64,000 bases of DNA, taken from the NCBI GenBank assembly GCA_039033855.1, contig JBCCBV010000005.1, forward strand, positions 1-64,000. The letters run 5' to 3'. Both the position numbers and the translations under genes were made by a program. Origin of the DNA: JBCCBV01 sp039033855 (GTDB taxonomy: Bacteria; Planctomycetota; Phycisphaerae; Phycisphaerales; Phycisphaeraceae). The first letter of the stretch is position 1; each line of letters begins with the position of its first letter. The notes beneath the pieces are model-generated. The model was given only the letters and a program-made list of their open reading frames with translations, ran no database searches and had not been told where the DNA came from. Of this stretch, positions 33,827 to 42,229 are shown piece by piece.

Positions 33827-35401
33827 ATGGCCGAGCCCACGCCCAAGCCGTTCTACCTGACCACGCCGATCTACTACGTCAACGCACGGCCGCACATCGG
33901 CCACGTGTACACCTCCACCATCGCGGACGTGGTGGCCCGCTACCACCGGCTGCTGGGGCAGGAGGTCTTTTTCCTCACCGGCACCGACGAGCACGGCAAG
34001 AAAGTCGCCGACGCCGCCCGCGAGCACGGCGTATCGCCCCAAGACTACGTCGATGGCATCGCCGGCGAGTTCCAGGCCGCCTTCGCCGAGATGGGCCTGA
34101 CCCACGACGACTTCATCCGCACCACCCAGCCGCGCCACCAGCAGCGCGCCGCCGCGGCCATCCAGCAACTGGTCGATCAGGGCGACGTCTACCTGGGCGA
34201 GTACGAAGGCTGGTACGACCAGGGGCAAGAGGAGTACGTCACCGAAAACAACGCGCGCGAAGCGGACTACCAGAGCGTGATCTCCGGTAAGCCGCTGGTG
34301 AAGGTCAAGGAGTCGAGCTACTTCTTTCGGCTCAGCCGGTTCCAAGGCGCGCTGCTTGAGCACATCGAGGCGAACCCCGGTTTCATCCAGCCCGAGGCGC
34401 GTCGGAACGAGGTGGTTTCGCGCGTGAAGGCCGGGCTGAACGACATCGCCATCAGCCGGAGCACCGAGCCGTGGGGCATCCCGATGCCGGGCGACCCGTC
34501 GCACTCGGTGTACGTGTGGATTGACGCGCTGCTGAATTACGTGACCGCGCCGGATGCGAACGACCGCCCCGAGCTCTGGCCGGCGGACGTGCATTTGGTG
34601 GGGAAAGAGATCCTGTGGTTCCACGCCGTCATTTGGCCGGCGATGCTGATGGCGCTCGGCCGTCCGCTGTTCCACAAGGTGCATGCGCACAGCTTCTGGG
34701 TCGCCGAAGGCCGGAAGATGTCCAAGAGCCTGGGGAACTTTGTCGATCTCGATGCGCTGCGTGGATACGTGGACCGGTTCGGGTTGGATGCGGTGCGCTG
34801 GTACCTGGCCACGCAGGGGCCGATGGGCGCGACCGACGCCGACTTCGCCGACGCCAAGTTCATCGAGGTGTACAACAGCGAGCTGGCCAACACGCTGGGC
34901 AACTGCGTCAGCCGGGTGGCCAAGATGACGTCCAAGTACTTCGATGGCGCGGCGCCGGCGCCCTTTGCCGATCCCCAGTCCGAACCGGACCGCATCCCCG
35001 CGCAGATCGAGTCGTGTTTCGAGAAATACCAAGCGGCCATGAGCGAGCTCGACCTGGCCGGCGCGGCCAAGCATGCGATGGGCGTGGTCGAGGCGGTCGA
35101 CGGGTTCATCGAGCGCACCCAGCCATTTAAGCTCGCCAAAGACGACAACTTGCGCGGCCGGTTGAGCGGCATTTTGTACGACTGCGCCGAGGCGCTGCGG
35201 ATCGCTTCGGTTCTGCTCTGGCCGTTCTTACCGACGGCGTGCGAAGAGGTCTGGCGCCGGCTTGGCTGCGATTACGCCCGCGATATGGCCGCTGCCGGGG
35301 GCGCAGGCCGCCTGGCCGAGTGGGCCCAGTGGGGCGGGCTCCAACCCGGCCAGCCGGTCCAGTCCGGGGATGCGCTGTTCCAGCGGTACCGACCCGATTG
35401 A
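33827..35401 (+). CDS. metG: methionyl-tRNA synthetase
   Basis: Charges tRNA-Met with methionine. At 524 aa it starts with PFYLTTPIYYVNARPHIGHV (HIGH motif) and carries KMSKSLGNF (KMSKS loop). The connective region EGWYDQGQEEYVTENNAREA has no cysteine knuckle, so this is the zinc-free type, and there is no C-terminal tRNA-binding (EMAP-like) domain. The start ATG at 33827 has no ribosome binding site. TACACT lies 9 nt upstream. The gene begins a rightward series of housekeeping genes (metG, fbp, ribF, nrnA-like, dcd) and is divergent from waaA. Confidence 0.96.
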   Translation: MAEPTPKPFYLTTPIYYVNARPHIGHVYTSTIADVVARYHRLLGQEVFFLTGTDEHGKKVADAAREHGVSPQDYVDGIAGEFQAAFAEMGLTHDDFIRTTQPRHQQRAAAAIQQLVDQGDVYLGEYEGWYDQGQEEYVTENNAREADYQSVISGKPLVKVKESSYFFRLSRFQGALLEHIEANPGFIQPEARRNEVVSRVKAGLNDIAISRSTEPWGIPMPGDPSHSVYVWIDALLNYVTAPDANDRPELWPADVHLVGKEILWFHAVIWPAMLMALGRPLFHKVHAHSFWVAEGRKMSKSLGNFVDLDALRGYVDRFGLDAVRWYLATQGPMGATDADFADAKFIEVYNSELANTLGNCVSRVAKMTSKYFDGAAPAPFADPQSEPDRIPAQIESCFEKYQAAMSELDLAGAAKHAMGVVEAVDGFIERTQPFKLAKDDNLRGRLSGILYDCAEALRIASVLLWPFLPTACEEVWRRLGCDYARDMAAAGGAGRLAEWAQWGGLQPGQPVQSGDALFQRYRPD

Positions 35402-35491
35402 TCGCGTAACCAATGGCCTACCGGCTGCGGGGCGATATGCTTCTTTGCTCGGCAGGGCTTAGCCCCGTCTTCCTTATTGGAGAAAGCGACC

Positions 35492-36502
35492 ATGCCCATC
35501 TGCCGCGACGGCCACCCCGTCACCCTCGGCCAGCACCTGCAGGAACAGCAGCAGCAGCACCCGGGCGCGTCGGGTCAGTTCAGCTGGCTGATGTCCGGCA
35601 TCACGCTGGCCACCAAGATGATCGCCAGCTACGTCCGCCGGGCCGGGCTGATCGACGTCTGGGGAGACGAGGGCTCGACCAACGTGCAGGGCGAGGTCGT
35701 CAAGAAGCTCGACATCGTCGCCAACGACAGCCTCAAGCGCGTGCTCGGCTACCGGGGCAACGTGGCGGTGATCGCGTCGGAAGAAGACAACGAGCCCAAG
35801 GTGCTCGCCGAGTCGAACAACGAAGACGGCTACGTGGTCATGTTTGACCCGCTCGACGGCTCTTCGAACATCGACGTGAACGTGTCGGTGGGCACGATCT
35901 TCACCATCTTCCGCGCCCGCAAGGGCGGCGCCGAGGCCAGCGTGCTCCAGCCCGGGCGCGACCAGGTCGCCGCGGGTTACGTGCTCTACGGCTCGTCTAC
36001 GGTGCTGGTGTATACCGCCGGCGAAGGCGCGCACATGTTCACGCTCGACCCGCAGTTCGGCGCCTATCTGCTGACGCGCGAGAACATCCGCATGCCGAAG
36101 CATTCGGCGCAGTACTCGGTAAACGAGGCGTATTCGCACACGTTCCCCGAGGGGTACCGCCGGTACCTCGAGTGGGTGAAGCTCCAGCCCTCGCCGGTGT
36201 ATAGCTCGCGCTACGTGGGTTCGCTTGTGGCAGACTTCCATCGGTGCCTGATCAAAGGCGGCGTCTATTTCTACCCTGTGACGGGCGCCAACCCCGACGG
36301 CAAGCTGCGGTTGATGTACGAGGCCAACCCGCTGGCGTTTGTCGCCGAGCAAGCCGGCGGCTTGGCGACCGACGGCGACCAGCGCATCATGGACCAGATG
36401 CCGACCGACGTGCACCAGCGCACGCCGCTCATCATCGGCTCGAAGGACAACGTGGAAGAGTTGGCCCGATTCGTGGCGCCCGAGCACGCCGGCACTTCTT
36501 GA
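35492..36502 (+). CDS. fbp: fructose-1,6-bisphosphatase class I
   Basis: Gluconeogenic enzyme that hydrolyses fructose 1,6-bisphosphate. The start ATG 35492 follows TTGGAGAAAGCGACC, and an in-frame TTG at 35477 is part of that site and so unlikely to be the start. Class I metal and substrate motifs are SEEDNEP, MFDPLDGSSNIDVNVSVGTI, YVLYGSSTVLVYT, RYVGSLVADFHRCLIKGG and KLRLMYEANPLAFVAEQAGG. The length of 336 aa is typical. It lies 90 bp after metG and 17 bp before ribF, probably in one operon. Fructose-bisphosphate aldolase is encoded nearby on the other strand. Confidence 0.96.
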   Translation: MPICRDGHPVTLGQHLQEQQQQHPGASGQFSWLMSGITLATKMIASYVRRAGLIDVWGDEGSTNVQGEVVKKLDIVANDSLKRVLGYRGNVAVIASEEDNEPKVLAESNNEDGYVVMFDPLDGSSNIDVNVSVGTIFTIFRARKGGAEASVLQPGRDQVAAGYVLYGSSTVLVYTAGEGAHMFTLDPQFGAYLLTRENIRMPKHSAQYSVNEAYSHTFPEGYRRYLEWVKLQPSPVYSSRYVGSLVADFHRCLIKGGVYFYPVTGANPDGKLRLMYEANPLAFVAEQAGGLATDGDQRIMDQMPTDVHQRTPLIIGSKDNVEELARFVAPEHAGTS

Positions 36503-36519
36503 TACGCGGTTGAATCGAC

Positions 36520-37470
36520 ATGGCCGCTTCCATTGTCACGGTCGGCAACTTCGACGGCGTCCACCAAGGGCATCGGCGGTTGCTCGGCCGGGCGCGATCA
36601 TTGGCCGACGCGCACGGCGCCGAGGTCTGCGTGCTCACGTTCGATCCGCCGCCTTCGGCGATCCTGAGCCCGGGCGCCGAGCCGCCGCAACTCGAGTCGA
36701 TCGATCGGCGGATCGAGCGCTTAGGCGACGCCGGCGCCGATAGGGTGCGGGTGATCCGCCCCGACGCCGAGTGGCTCGGGCGGTCTGCCGAAGACTTTGT
36801 TCGCGAGGTGTCGCAGACCCACGGCGTCGTGGGCTGGGTGGAAGGCCCGGGGTTCCGCTTCGGACACCGCCGGCGTGGCGACTTGACACTGCTGCGATCG
36901 ATGGGCAAAGCGCTTGGCTTCGAGGTGGCGGTCGTCGAGCCTGCCCGGGTGGCGCTGCCCGACGGCACGCTGCGCCCCGCCAGCAGCTCGCTGGCGCGGT
37001 GGCTGGTGGGGCGGGGCCGGGTAGCCGACGCCGCCTGCGTGCTCGGTCGACCGTTTGAGATGACGGGCAATGTGATTCAAGGCGAGCAGCGCGGCCGGAC
37101 CATCGACGTGCCCACCGCCAATCTCGACCCCGAAGCCTGGCGCGGTTCGATCACGCCGCGCGACGGCGTCTACGCCGGCGTCGGTTGCCTGCTGGAGGAT
37201 CCCGAAGCGCCGAGTTTCCCGGCCGCGATCTCCGTAGGGGTCAAGCCGACCTTCGCCGGCAAAGCGTTGACCATCGAGGCCCACCTGCTGGGCTACGCCC
37301 CCGGCGACCCCGACGCGCTCTACGGCCGACGCCTGCGGCTGGGCTTTCACCGTTTTCTGCGCGACGCTTGGCGGTTCCCCGACTTGGGGGCGCTGCGGGC
37401 GCAAATCGCGCGCGACCTGGCCGATACGCGTATGCTCGATGCCGTGTCTTGTGCTTCGCCCGTTTCCTAG
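36520..37470 (+). CDS. ribF: bifunctional riboflavin kinase / FAD synthetase
   Basis: Makes FMN and FAD from riboflavin and ATP. The N-terminal adenylyltransferase half starts IVTVGNFDGVHQGHRRLL (the G-x-F-D-G-V-H-x-G-H nucleotide motif) and has VEGPGFRFGHRRRGD. The C-terminal flavokinase half has GEQRGRTIDVPTANLDP, DGVYAGVGCLL and ISVGVKPTF, then LYGRRLRLGFHRFLRDAWRF. The length of 316 aa is normal. The start is the first Met of the conserved N-terminus, 17 nt after fbp. It lies 11 nt before the next gene. Confidence 0.95.
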   Translation: MAASIVTVGNFDGVHQGHRRLLGRARSLADAHGAEVCVLTFDPPPSAILSPGAEPPQLESIDRRIERLGDAGADRVRVIRPDAEWLGRSAEDFVREVSQTHGVVGWVEGPGFRFGHRRRGDLTLLRSMGKALGFEVAVVEPARVALPDGTLRPASSSLARWLVGRGRVADAACVLGRPFEMTGNVIQGEQRGRTIDVPTANLDPEAWRGSITPRDGVYAGVGCLLEDPEAPSFPAAISVGVKPTFAGKALTIEAHLLGYAPGDPDALYGRRLRLGFHRFLRDAWRFPDLGALRAQIARDLADTRMLDAVSCASPVS

Positions 37471-37481
37471 GCGGAACCGTT

Positions 37482-38564
37482 GTGAGTCCCCAAGCCCCGA
37501 TCCTGGCCAGCAACGAGCAGGCGTTCCGATCGACGCTGACCGAGTCCGAGTTGGTCGAGCGCTTGCGCCAGCTGCCCGAGCCCGTGGCGGTGGTGACGCA
37601 CGCCAAGCCCGACGGCGACGCGGCAGGCTCGGTGATCGCGATGTCCGAGGCGCTGCGGCGTTGTGGCAAGACCTCGCTCGGCGTGCTGGCGCCCCCGGCC
37701 CCCGAGTCGCTGGGCTGCCTGGCGGGCTGGAACGACCTGCACCTGCTCGGCGAGAACGCCATCGCAGAAGCCGCGCAGGTCCAAGCGGCCTCGGCGATCG
37801 TGGTGGACACCGCGGCCTGGAGCCAGCTCGGGCCCACCCGGGCGCTCGTCGAGCCGCTGCTGCCCGAGGTGATCGTGATCGACCACCACCTGTCGGGCGA
37901 CATCCCTTCGGACCGGTATGTCGATACCGCCGCCGCGGCAACGACCGAGGTGCTCACGCCGATCGTCGCCCAGCTGCTGCACCATTGCGTGGGCAGCGCG
38001 CGGTTCGGCCCGGTGATCGCCCAGGCGCTGTTCACCGGCCTGGCCACCGACACCGGCTGGTTCCGCTTTTCCAACACCACCGCCCGCACGCACCGCACCG
38101 CGGCACGGCTGCTAGAAGAGGGGGTGGATCAGGCCATGCTCTACGCGGCCTTGGAGCAGGGAGATCGCCCGGAGAAACTGGCGCTGCTCGAACGCGCGAT
38201 GGCCAGCCTGCGCTTGATCGCCAGCGGGCGCGCCGCGGTCATGGCGCTCGAAATCGGCGACTTCGAACAGACCGGCGCCCGCGAAGACGAAACCGAGCGC
38301 ATCGTCGATATCCCCCAGTCGGTCGGCGCCGTCAACGTGGTCTGCCTGGCCACCGAGCGCCGCACCGACGACGGCCAGGGCGTCTACACCCGCCTGAGCT
38401 TCCGCAGCAAGCCCGGCCCGGGCGAAGTCAACGTGGCGTCGCTCGCCAACCGGTTCGGCGGCGGGGGGCATGCCCGCGCCGCGGGCGGACGGGTCGAAGC
38501 GCCGCTGGCCGAAGCCTTGCCGCCGGTGGTCGCCGCGATCGAAGCCCTGTTTGGTCCTGCCTGA
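37482..38564 (+). CDS. DHH-family phosphoesterase, NrnA-like (nanoRNase / pAp phosphatase)
   Basis: Predicted to hydrolyse short oligoribonucleotides or 3'-phosphoadenosine 5'-phosphate. The start is taken as GTG 37482. The DHH domain motifs are VVTHAKPDGDAAGS (metal Asp and His), VVDTAAWSQLG, VIDHHLSGDIPSDRYVD and GLATDTGWFRFSNT. The DHHA1 domain ends with FGGGGHARAAGG. The length of 360 aa fits NrnA. It begins 11 nt after ribF. A strong hairpin (38568-38595) without a T tract follows the stop. Because a sulfotransferase-like gene is present in the region, pAp recycling is an attractive role but is not shown. Confidence 0.88.
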   Translation: MSPQAPILASNEQAFRSTLTESELVERLRQLPEPVAVVTHAKPDGDAAGSVIAMSEALRRCGKTSLGVLAPPAPESLGCLAGWNDLHLLGENAIAEAAQVQAASAIVVDTAAWSQLGPTRALVEPLLPEVIVIDHHLSGDIPSDRYVDTAAAATTEVLTPIVAQLLHHCVGSARFGPVIAQALFTGLATDTGWFRFSNTTARTHRTAARLLEEGVDQAMLYAALEQGDRPEKLALLERAMASLRLIASGRAAVMALEIGDFEQTGAREDETERIVDIPQSVGAVNVVCLATERRTDDGQGVYTRLSFRSKPGPGEVNVASLANRFGGGGHARAAGGRVEAPLAEALPPVVAAIEALFGPA

Positions 38565-38750
38565 CATCAGCCGGACAGTCGTCTTGTCCGGGCTGGGGGC
38601 ACGTCTTCAGCTGTCATTTGTTGTCGCGTGCCTGTCGTTTGTCTGACGCTTATCTGGCGCTTTCTCCATCGCCTCGGTTGCAACGCATCGAGTCAGCGCG
38701 ACTTACGCTCATCTACGCGGCCTGACATCAACATTTCGCGTTTTGGGCTC

Positions 38751-38778
38751 TTGAAACCACAACATCTTGTGGTACTTT
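38751..38778 (+). promoter_or_regulatory. dcd promoter with NrdR-box-like dyad in its spacer
   Basis: TTGAAA (38751-38756) and TACTTT (38773-38778) are separated by 16 bases. The spacer is a perfect dyad, CCACAACATCTTGTGG (38757-38772), extending to 7-bp arms with one flanking A-T pair. It follows the NrdR box consensus acaCwAtATaTwgtgt at most positions. NrdR represses ribonucleotide reductase genes, and dcd belongs to the same dNTP pathway. Only one box was found, while most NrdR sites are paired. Confidence 0.55.
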
Positions 38779-38825
38779 GCAATGTCGAAATCGATGAGCG
38801 GGACGATACCGAGGAGCCTCGACGC

Positions 38826-39398
38826 ATGCCGGTGCTGTGCGATACCCAAATCCGGGAACTTGTAGAAATCGAGCCGTTCGCCGACGCGAAGAAGCGGTCC
38901 GGGCGCATCAGCTACGGCGTGTCGTCGTACGGGTACGACTGCCGGGTAGGCACGCACTTCAAGATCTTCACCCCGACCTCGCCCACCGGCGGGCTGACCG
39001 TGGTCGATCCCAAGCGCTTCGACGACAGCGGGTTTGTCACGGTGGACACCGACCGGGCCGGCGCCGACCACGTGGTGATCCCGCCCAACAGCTTCGCGCT
39101 CGCGGAAACGGTGGAGCGGTTTTGCATCCCGCGCGACGTGCTGGCCATCTGCGTGGGCAAGAGCACCTACGCCCGCTGCGGCATCATCGTCAACGTGACC
39201 CCGCTCGAGCCGGAGTGGCGCGGCCGGGTGACGATCGAGATCAGCAACACCACGCCTCTTCCGGCCAAGATCTACGCCAACGAGGGTATCGCCCAGCTGG
39301 TGTTCCTCAAGGCCGACCGGGTCTGCGGGGTCAGCTACGCTGACAAGCACGGCAAGTATCAAGACCAGGCCGGCCTGGTCTTGCCTCAGGTGGATTAA
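38826..39398 (+). CDS. dcd: dCTP deaminase
   Basis: Deaminates dCTP to dUTP on the way to dTMP, 190 aa. The ATG at 38826 has GAGGAG 9 nt upstream. Motifs are MPVLCDTQIRELV at the start, GRISYGVSSYGYDCRVG, LAETVERFCIPRDVLAICVG, KSTYARCGIIVNVTPLEPEW (with the catalytic Glu) and NEGIAQLVFL. The gene has its own promoter and a terminator about 245 nt after the stop, with a highly structured region in between. It is not fused to a dUTPase. Confidence 0.94.
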   Translation: MPVLCDTQIRELVEIEPFADAKKRSGRISYGVSSYGYDCRVGTHFKIFTPTSPTGGLTVVDPKRFDDSGFVTVDTDRAGADHVVIPPNSFALAETVERFCIPRDVLAICVGKSTYARCGIIVNVTPLEPEWRGRVTIEISNTTPLPAKIYANEGIAQLVFLKADRVCGVSYADKHGKYQDQAGLVLPQVD

Positions 39399-39640
39399 AG
39401 ATGGAACTGGTTACGGGAGACAGCGTGCGGGAACCAGCCCATGCGTCGGCGCAAGCCGACGGCGGGCACGCGCGGCGCTCGGATGCGCCGCCACGACGAG
39501 CGCGGCGATCACGGACGGACCAAGGATGCGGAGCCTCCGCTCGCGGGTGATGGATCGGGCACGGCGCGCCACCCGTGCCCGGTCCTCCCCGCATTTTGCG
39601 ACAGGCCAAGCCGATCGACGCCCGCACACGTCTCCGATCG
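39399..39640 (+). ncRNA. candidate structured RNA downstream of dcd
   Basis: This 240-nt gene-free stretch between dcd and its terminator folds into several adjacent hairpins. They are CTGGTT (39407-39412) with AACCAG (39432-39437), CGTCGGC-GCAA-GCCGACG (39444-39461) with a GNRA loop inside GCCC/GGGC, GCGGCGC (39472-39478) with GCGCCGC (39485-39491), GCGGA (39528-39532) with TCCGC (39536-39540), and CGGGCACGG (39556-39564) with CCGTGCCCG (39573-39581). TGCGGG (39426-39431) could also pair with CCCGCA (39588-39593). No known RNA family was recognised. The high GC content makes chance stems common, so this is only a candidate. The remaining part of this gap (39675-39799) holds nothing I can identify. 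Confidence 0.35.
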
Positions 39641-39674
39641 CCCCGCGAGGCCGAAACGCTTCGCGGGGTTTTTT
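39641..39674 (+). terminator. rho-independent terminator downstream of dcd
   Basis: CCCCGCGA (39641-39648) pairs with TCGCGGGG (39661-39668), followed by six T residues (39669-39674). Confidence 0.88.
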
Positions 39675-39799
39675 GTTGGCCTGCAGAGCAACCCGCAGCG
39701 TTGGCCCAGCAGGGTTAACCTGCTAATGGTTGCGCAAAGCCAGCGCCGATACAGCGCGGTTTGGCCGTAAGTCACGGGATGTAGCCGACGCCGCCGGCC

Positions 39800-40840
39800 T
39801 CAGGCGGGCACGCCCGCGAGGGTTTTGCCGACGCAGCGCAGGTCTTCGCAGGCTTCCTTGACCCGGTCGGCCATGGCAGCCTCGCCGAGCTTGAGGTACG
39901 CCCGGGGGTCGTAGAACTTCTTGTTGCCGACCTCGCCGTCGATCTTCATGACGTTGTCGTAGTTCTTGTAGAAGTGGTCAGCGATGGCGCGGGTAAAGGC
40001 GTACTGGCAGTCGGTGTCGACGTTCATCTTGATCACGCCGTAGCCGAGCGTTTCGTGGATCTCGTGCTTGCCCGAGCCCGAGCCGCCGTGGAACACCAGC
40101 CAGAACTTGGCGTCGTCGCCAAACTTGGCTTTGATGGCGTCCTGGCCTTCTTTGAGGATGGCGGGCTTGAGCTTGACCGCGCCGGGCTTGTAGGCACCGT
40201 GCACGTTTCCGAAGGTCGCGGCGAACATGTACCGCCCCTCGACGTGCTGCATGCGCTCGTAGACGCGGACCATGTCTTGCGCCGTGGTGTAAAGGGCTTC
40301 GTCGGGGGTGTCTTCCGAGCCGGAGGCGCCGTCTTCTTCGCCGCCGACCACGCCGGCTTCGATCTCGATCATCTGGCCGATCTTGGCCATGCGTTCGTAG
40401 ATGGGCACCGACAGGTCGAGGTTCTCTTCGAGCGGCAGGCCCGAGGCGTCGAGCATGTGCGAGCTGAAAAGCGGAAGCCGGCCGGACTTCACACGCTCTT
40501 CGCTGATCTCGATGAGTGGGATCAGGAAGTCGTCGACGTTCTTGGGCGGGCAGTGGTCGGTGTGGATCGCCACGTTGATCTGCAGCCGGGCGGCCACGCG
40601 GTGGATGTGCTCGGCGATGCTGACGGCGCCCACGACCATGTCGCCCACGGCCTGGCCGGAAGCGAACTTGCCGGCACCGGTCGAGACCTGCACGATCCCG
40701 TCGCAGCCGAGTTCGGCAAAGGCCTTGAGCGCGGCGTTGGCGGTCACCTCGCTGCTGACGTTAATCGCGGGGTAGGCAAAGCCGTGCTCGAAGGCGTTTT
40801 CGAGCATGCGGGTGTAGGTTTCGAAGTCGGCGACGGGCAT
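39800..40840 (-). CDS. fbaA: class II fructose-bisphosphate aldolase
   Basis: Zinc-dependent aldolase of glycolysis and gluconeogenesis, 346 aa. The start is supported by GAGGGA upstream on the coding strand. Motifs are FAYPAINVSSEVTANAALKA, AIHTDHCPPKN (with zinc-ligand His), EIEAGVVGGEEDG, ATFGNVHGAYKPG (zinc His) and LVFHGGSGSGKHEI, and GVIKMNVDTDCQYAFT. These are typical of the class IIA type, with an extended insert. It is divergent from argJ and on the opposite strand to fbp. Confidence 0.95.
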   Translation of the reverse strand: MPVADFETYTRMLENAFEHGFAYPAINVSSEVTANAALKAFAELGCDGIVQVSTGAGKFASGQAVGDMVVGAVSIAEHIHRVAARLQINVAIHTDHCPPKNVDDFLIPLIEISEERVKSGRLPLFSSHMLDASGLPLEENLDLSVPIYERMAKIGQMIEIEAGVVGGEEDGASGSEDTPDEALYTTAQDMVRVYERMQHVEGRYMFAATFGNVHGAYKPGAVKLKPAILKEGQDAIKAKFGDDAKFWLVFHGGSGSGKHEIHETLGYGVIKMNVDTDCQYAFTRAIADHFYKNYDNVMKIDGEVGNKKFYDPRAYLKLGEAAMADRVKEACEDLRCVGKTLAGVPA

Positions 40841-40959
40841 GGCGGTGTCCCTCTGTCAGGGGGTGAACAACACGTCAGCGGGGTGCGTCCCCGCTCGGGC
40901 CCCGCATTATCGTGGTGCGGGCCCGGGCCGCAAGCCGGCCCGTGGGGTACAAACGCGGG

Positions 40960-42216
40960 ATGAGCCCATCTCAGCCATCTTCACGCCCACCCAAGCGCTG
41001 TCTGACCGTCCCCAAGGGGTTCCTGGCCGCGGGCGGGACCTGCGGGATCAAGCCCAGCGGCAAGCCCGACCTGGCCGTGATCGCGGCGGAAACGCCTTGC
41101 GTGGCGGCCGGGGTGTTCACCCGCAACCGGCTGCCGGGCGAGGCCGTGCGCATCGGCCGTCGACATTTGGCCCGGGCCCGCCGGACCGGGGCGGGGGTCC
41201 GGGGGATCGTCTGCAACAGCGGCAACGCGAATGTTGCCACCGGCCGGCGCGAGGCCGAGGACTGCCTGGCCATGTGCCGTGCCACGGCCGAGGCGCTCGG
41301 GTGCGACTCCCGTCAGGTGCTGCCCGCCTCGACCGGCGTGATCGGACAGCCGTTGCCCATCGAAAAGATCGTCGACGGGGTTGGGCGGATCGCCCGCGGC
41401 CTGGCCAAAGGGGCCAAGGCCGACCACGCAGCGGCCCAGGCCATTCTGACCACCGACACCCGGCCCAAGACGGCCTTGCGCCGGTTCGAACTCAGCGGAA
41501 CCAAGGTGGTGCTGGCGGGTGTCACCAAAGGTGCCGCGATGATCGCCCCCAACATGGCCACCACGCTGTGCTTTGTGACTTGCGACGCCCGGGTCGACGC
41601 GGCGCTTTGGCAGGCGGCGCTCGGCGAGGCTGTAGCCGGCAGCTACAACCGCATGAGCATCGACGGCGACCAGAGCACCAGCGACACGATCTATGCGCTG
41701 GCCAGTGGCGCTGCGGGGGGGCGCTCGTTGTCTTCGCGCACATCGCCGGTGTACCGGGTGCTGCGCGACGCGCTCGTCGGCTTGCTCTCCGATCTGGCCG
41801 AGCAAATCGTGCGCGACGCCGAGGGCTTCGGCAAGCTGATCCGTGTGAACGTAACCGGGGCCAAGTCGTCGCGCGACGCCGACCGCGTCGGCCGGGCCGT
41901 GGTCAACAGCCCGCTGGTCAAGTGCGCGGTGGCCGGCGGCGACCCGAACTGGGGCCGGCTGGTCATGGCGGTCGGCAACAGCGGCGCGGCGGTTCGTGCG
42001 AGCGCACTGCGGATGCGCATCGGCGGCGTGGACGTGTACGCCCAGGGTCAGCCCACGCACCTCACCTCGAGCGCATCGGCCCGGCTTGTGCACAAGATGC
42101 AGGCCAACGAGGTGCCGATCGATATCGCACTCGGTTTGGGCCAGGCCTCGGCCGAGTGGGTGGGGTGCGACCTCACCGCCGAGTACCTGCGGCTGAACAC
42201 CGAATACACCACGTGA
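40960..42216 (+). CDS. argJ: bifunctional ornithine acetyltransferase / N-acetylglutamate synthase
   Basis: Transfers acetyl from N-acetylornithine to glutamate in arginine synthesis, 418 aa. It is made as a precursor that cleaves itself at the Ala-Thr bond in KGAAMIAPNMATTL, where Thr becomes the nucleophile. Other family motifs are GFLAAGGTCGIKPSGKPDLA, GIVCNSGNANVATG, NRMSIDGDQSTSDTIY and GGDPNWGRLVMAVGNSG. The ATG at 40960 has no ribosome binding site, and TACAAA lies exactly 6 nt upstream. The last residues (LNTEYTT) match the usual ArgJ end. It converges with panB. Confidence 0.95.
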   Translation: MSPSQPSSRPPKRCLTVPKGFLAAGGTCGIKPSGKPDLAVIAAETPCVAAGVFTRNRLPGEAVRIGRRHLARARRTGAGVRGIVCNSGNANVATGRREAEDCLAMCRATAEALGCDSRQVLPASTGVIGQPLPIEKIVDGVGRIARGLAKGAKADHAAAQAILTTDTRPKTALRRFELSGTKVVLAGVTKGAAMIAPNMATTLCFVTCDARVDAALWQAALGEAVAGSYNRMSIDGDQSTSDTIYALASGAAGGRSLSSRTSPVYRVLRDALVGLLSDLAEQIVRDAEGFGKLIRVNVTGAKSSRDADRVGRAVVNSPLVKCAVAGGDPNWGRLVMAVGNSGAAVRASALRMRIGGVDVYAQGQPTHLTSSASARLVHKMQANEVPIDIALGLGQASAEWVGCDLTAEYLRLNTEYTT

Positions 42217-42229
42217 ATTGGGCGCCGGC

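Noticed and set aside
38568..38595. Strong hairpin directly after the nrnA-like stop codon, considered as a terminator.
   Set aside because: No T tract follows, and the next gene has its own promoter. It may still affect mRNA stability.
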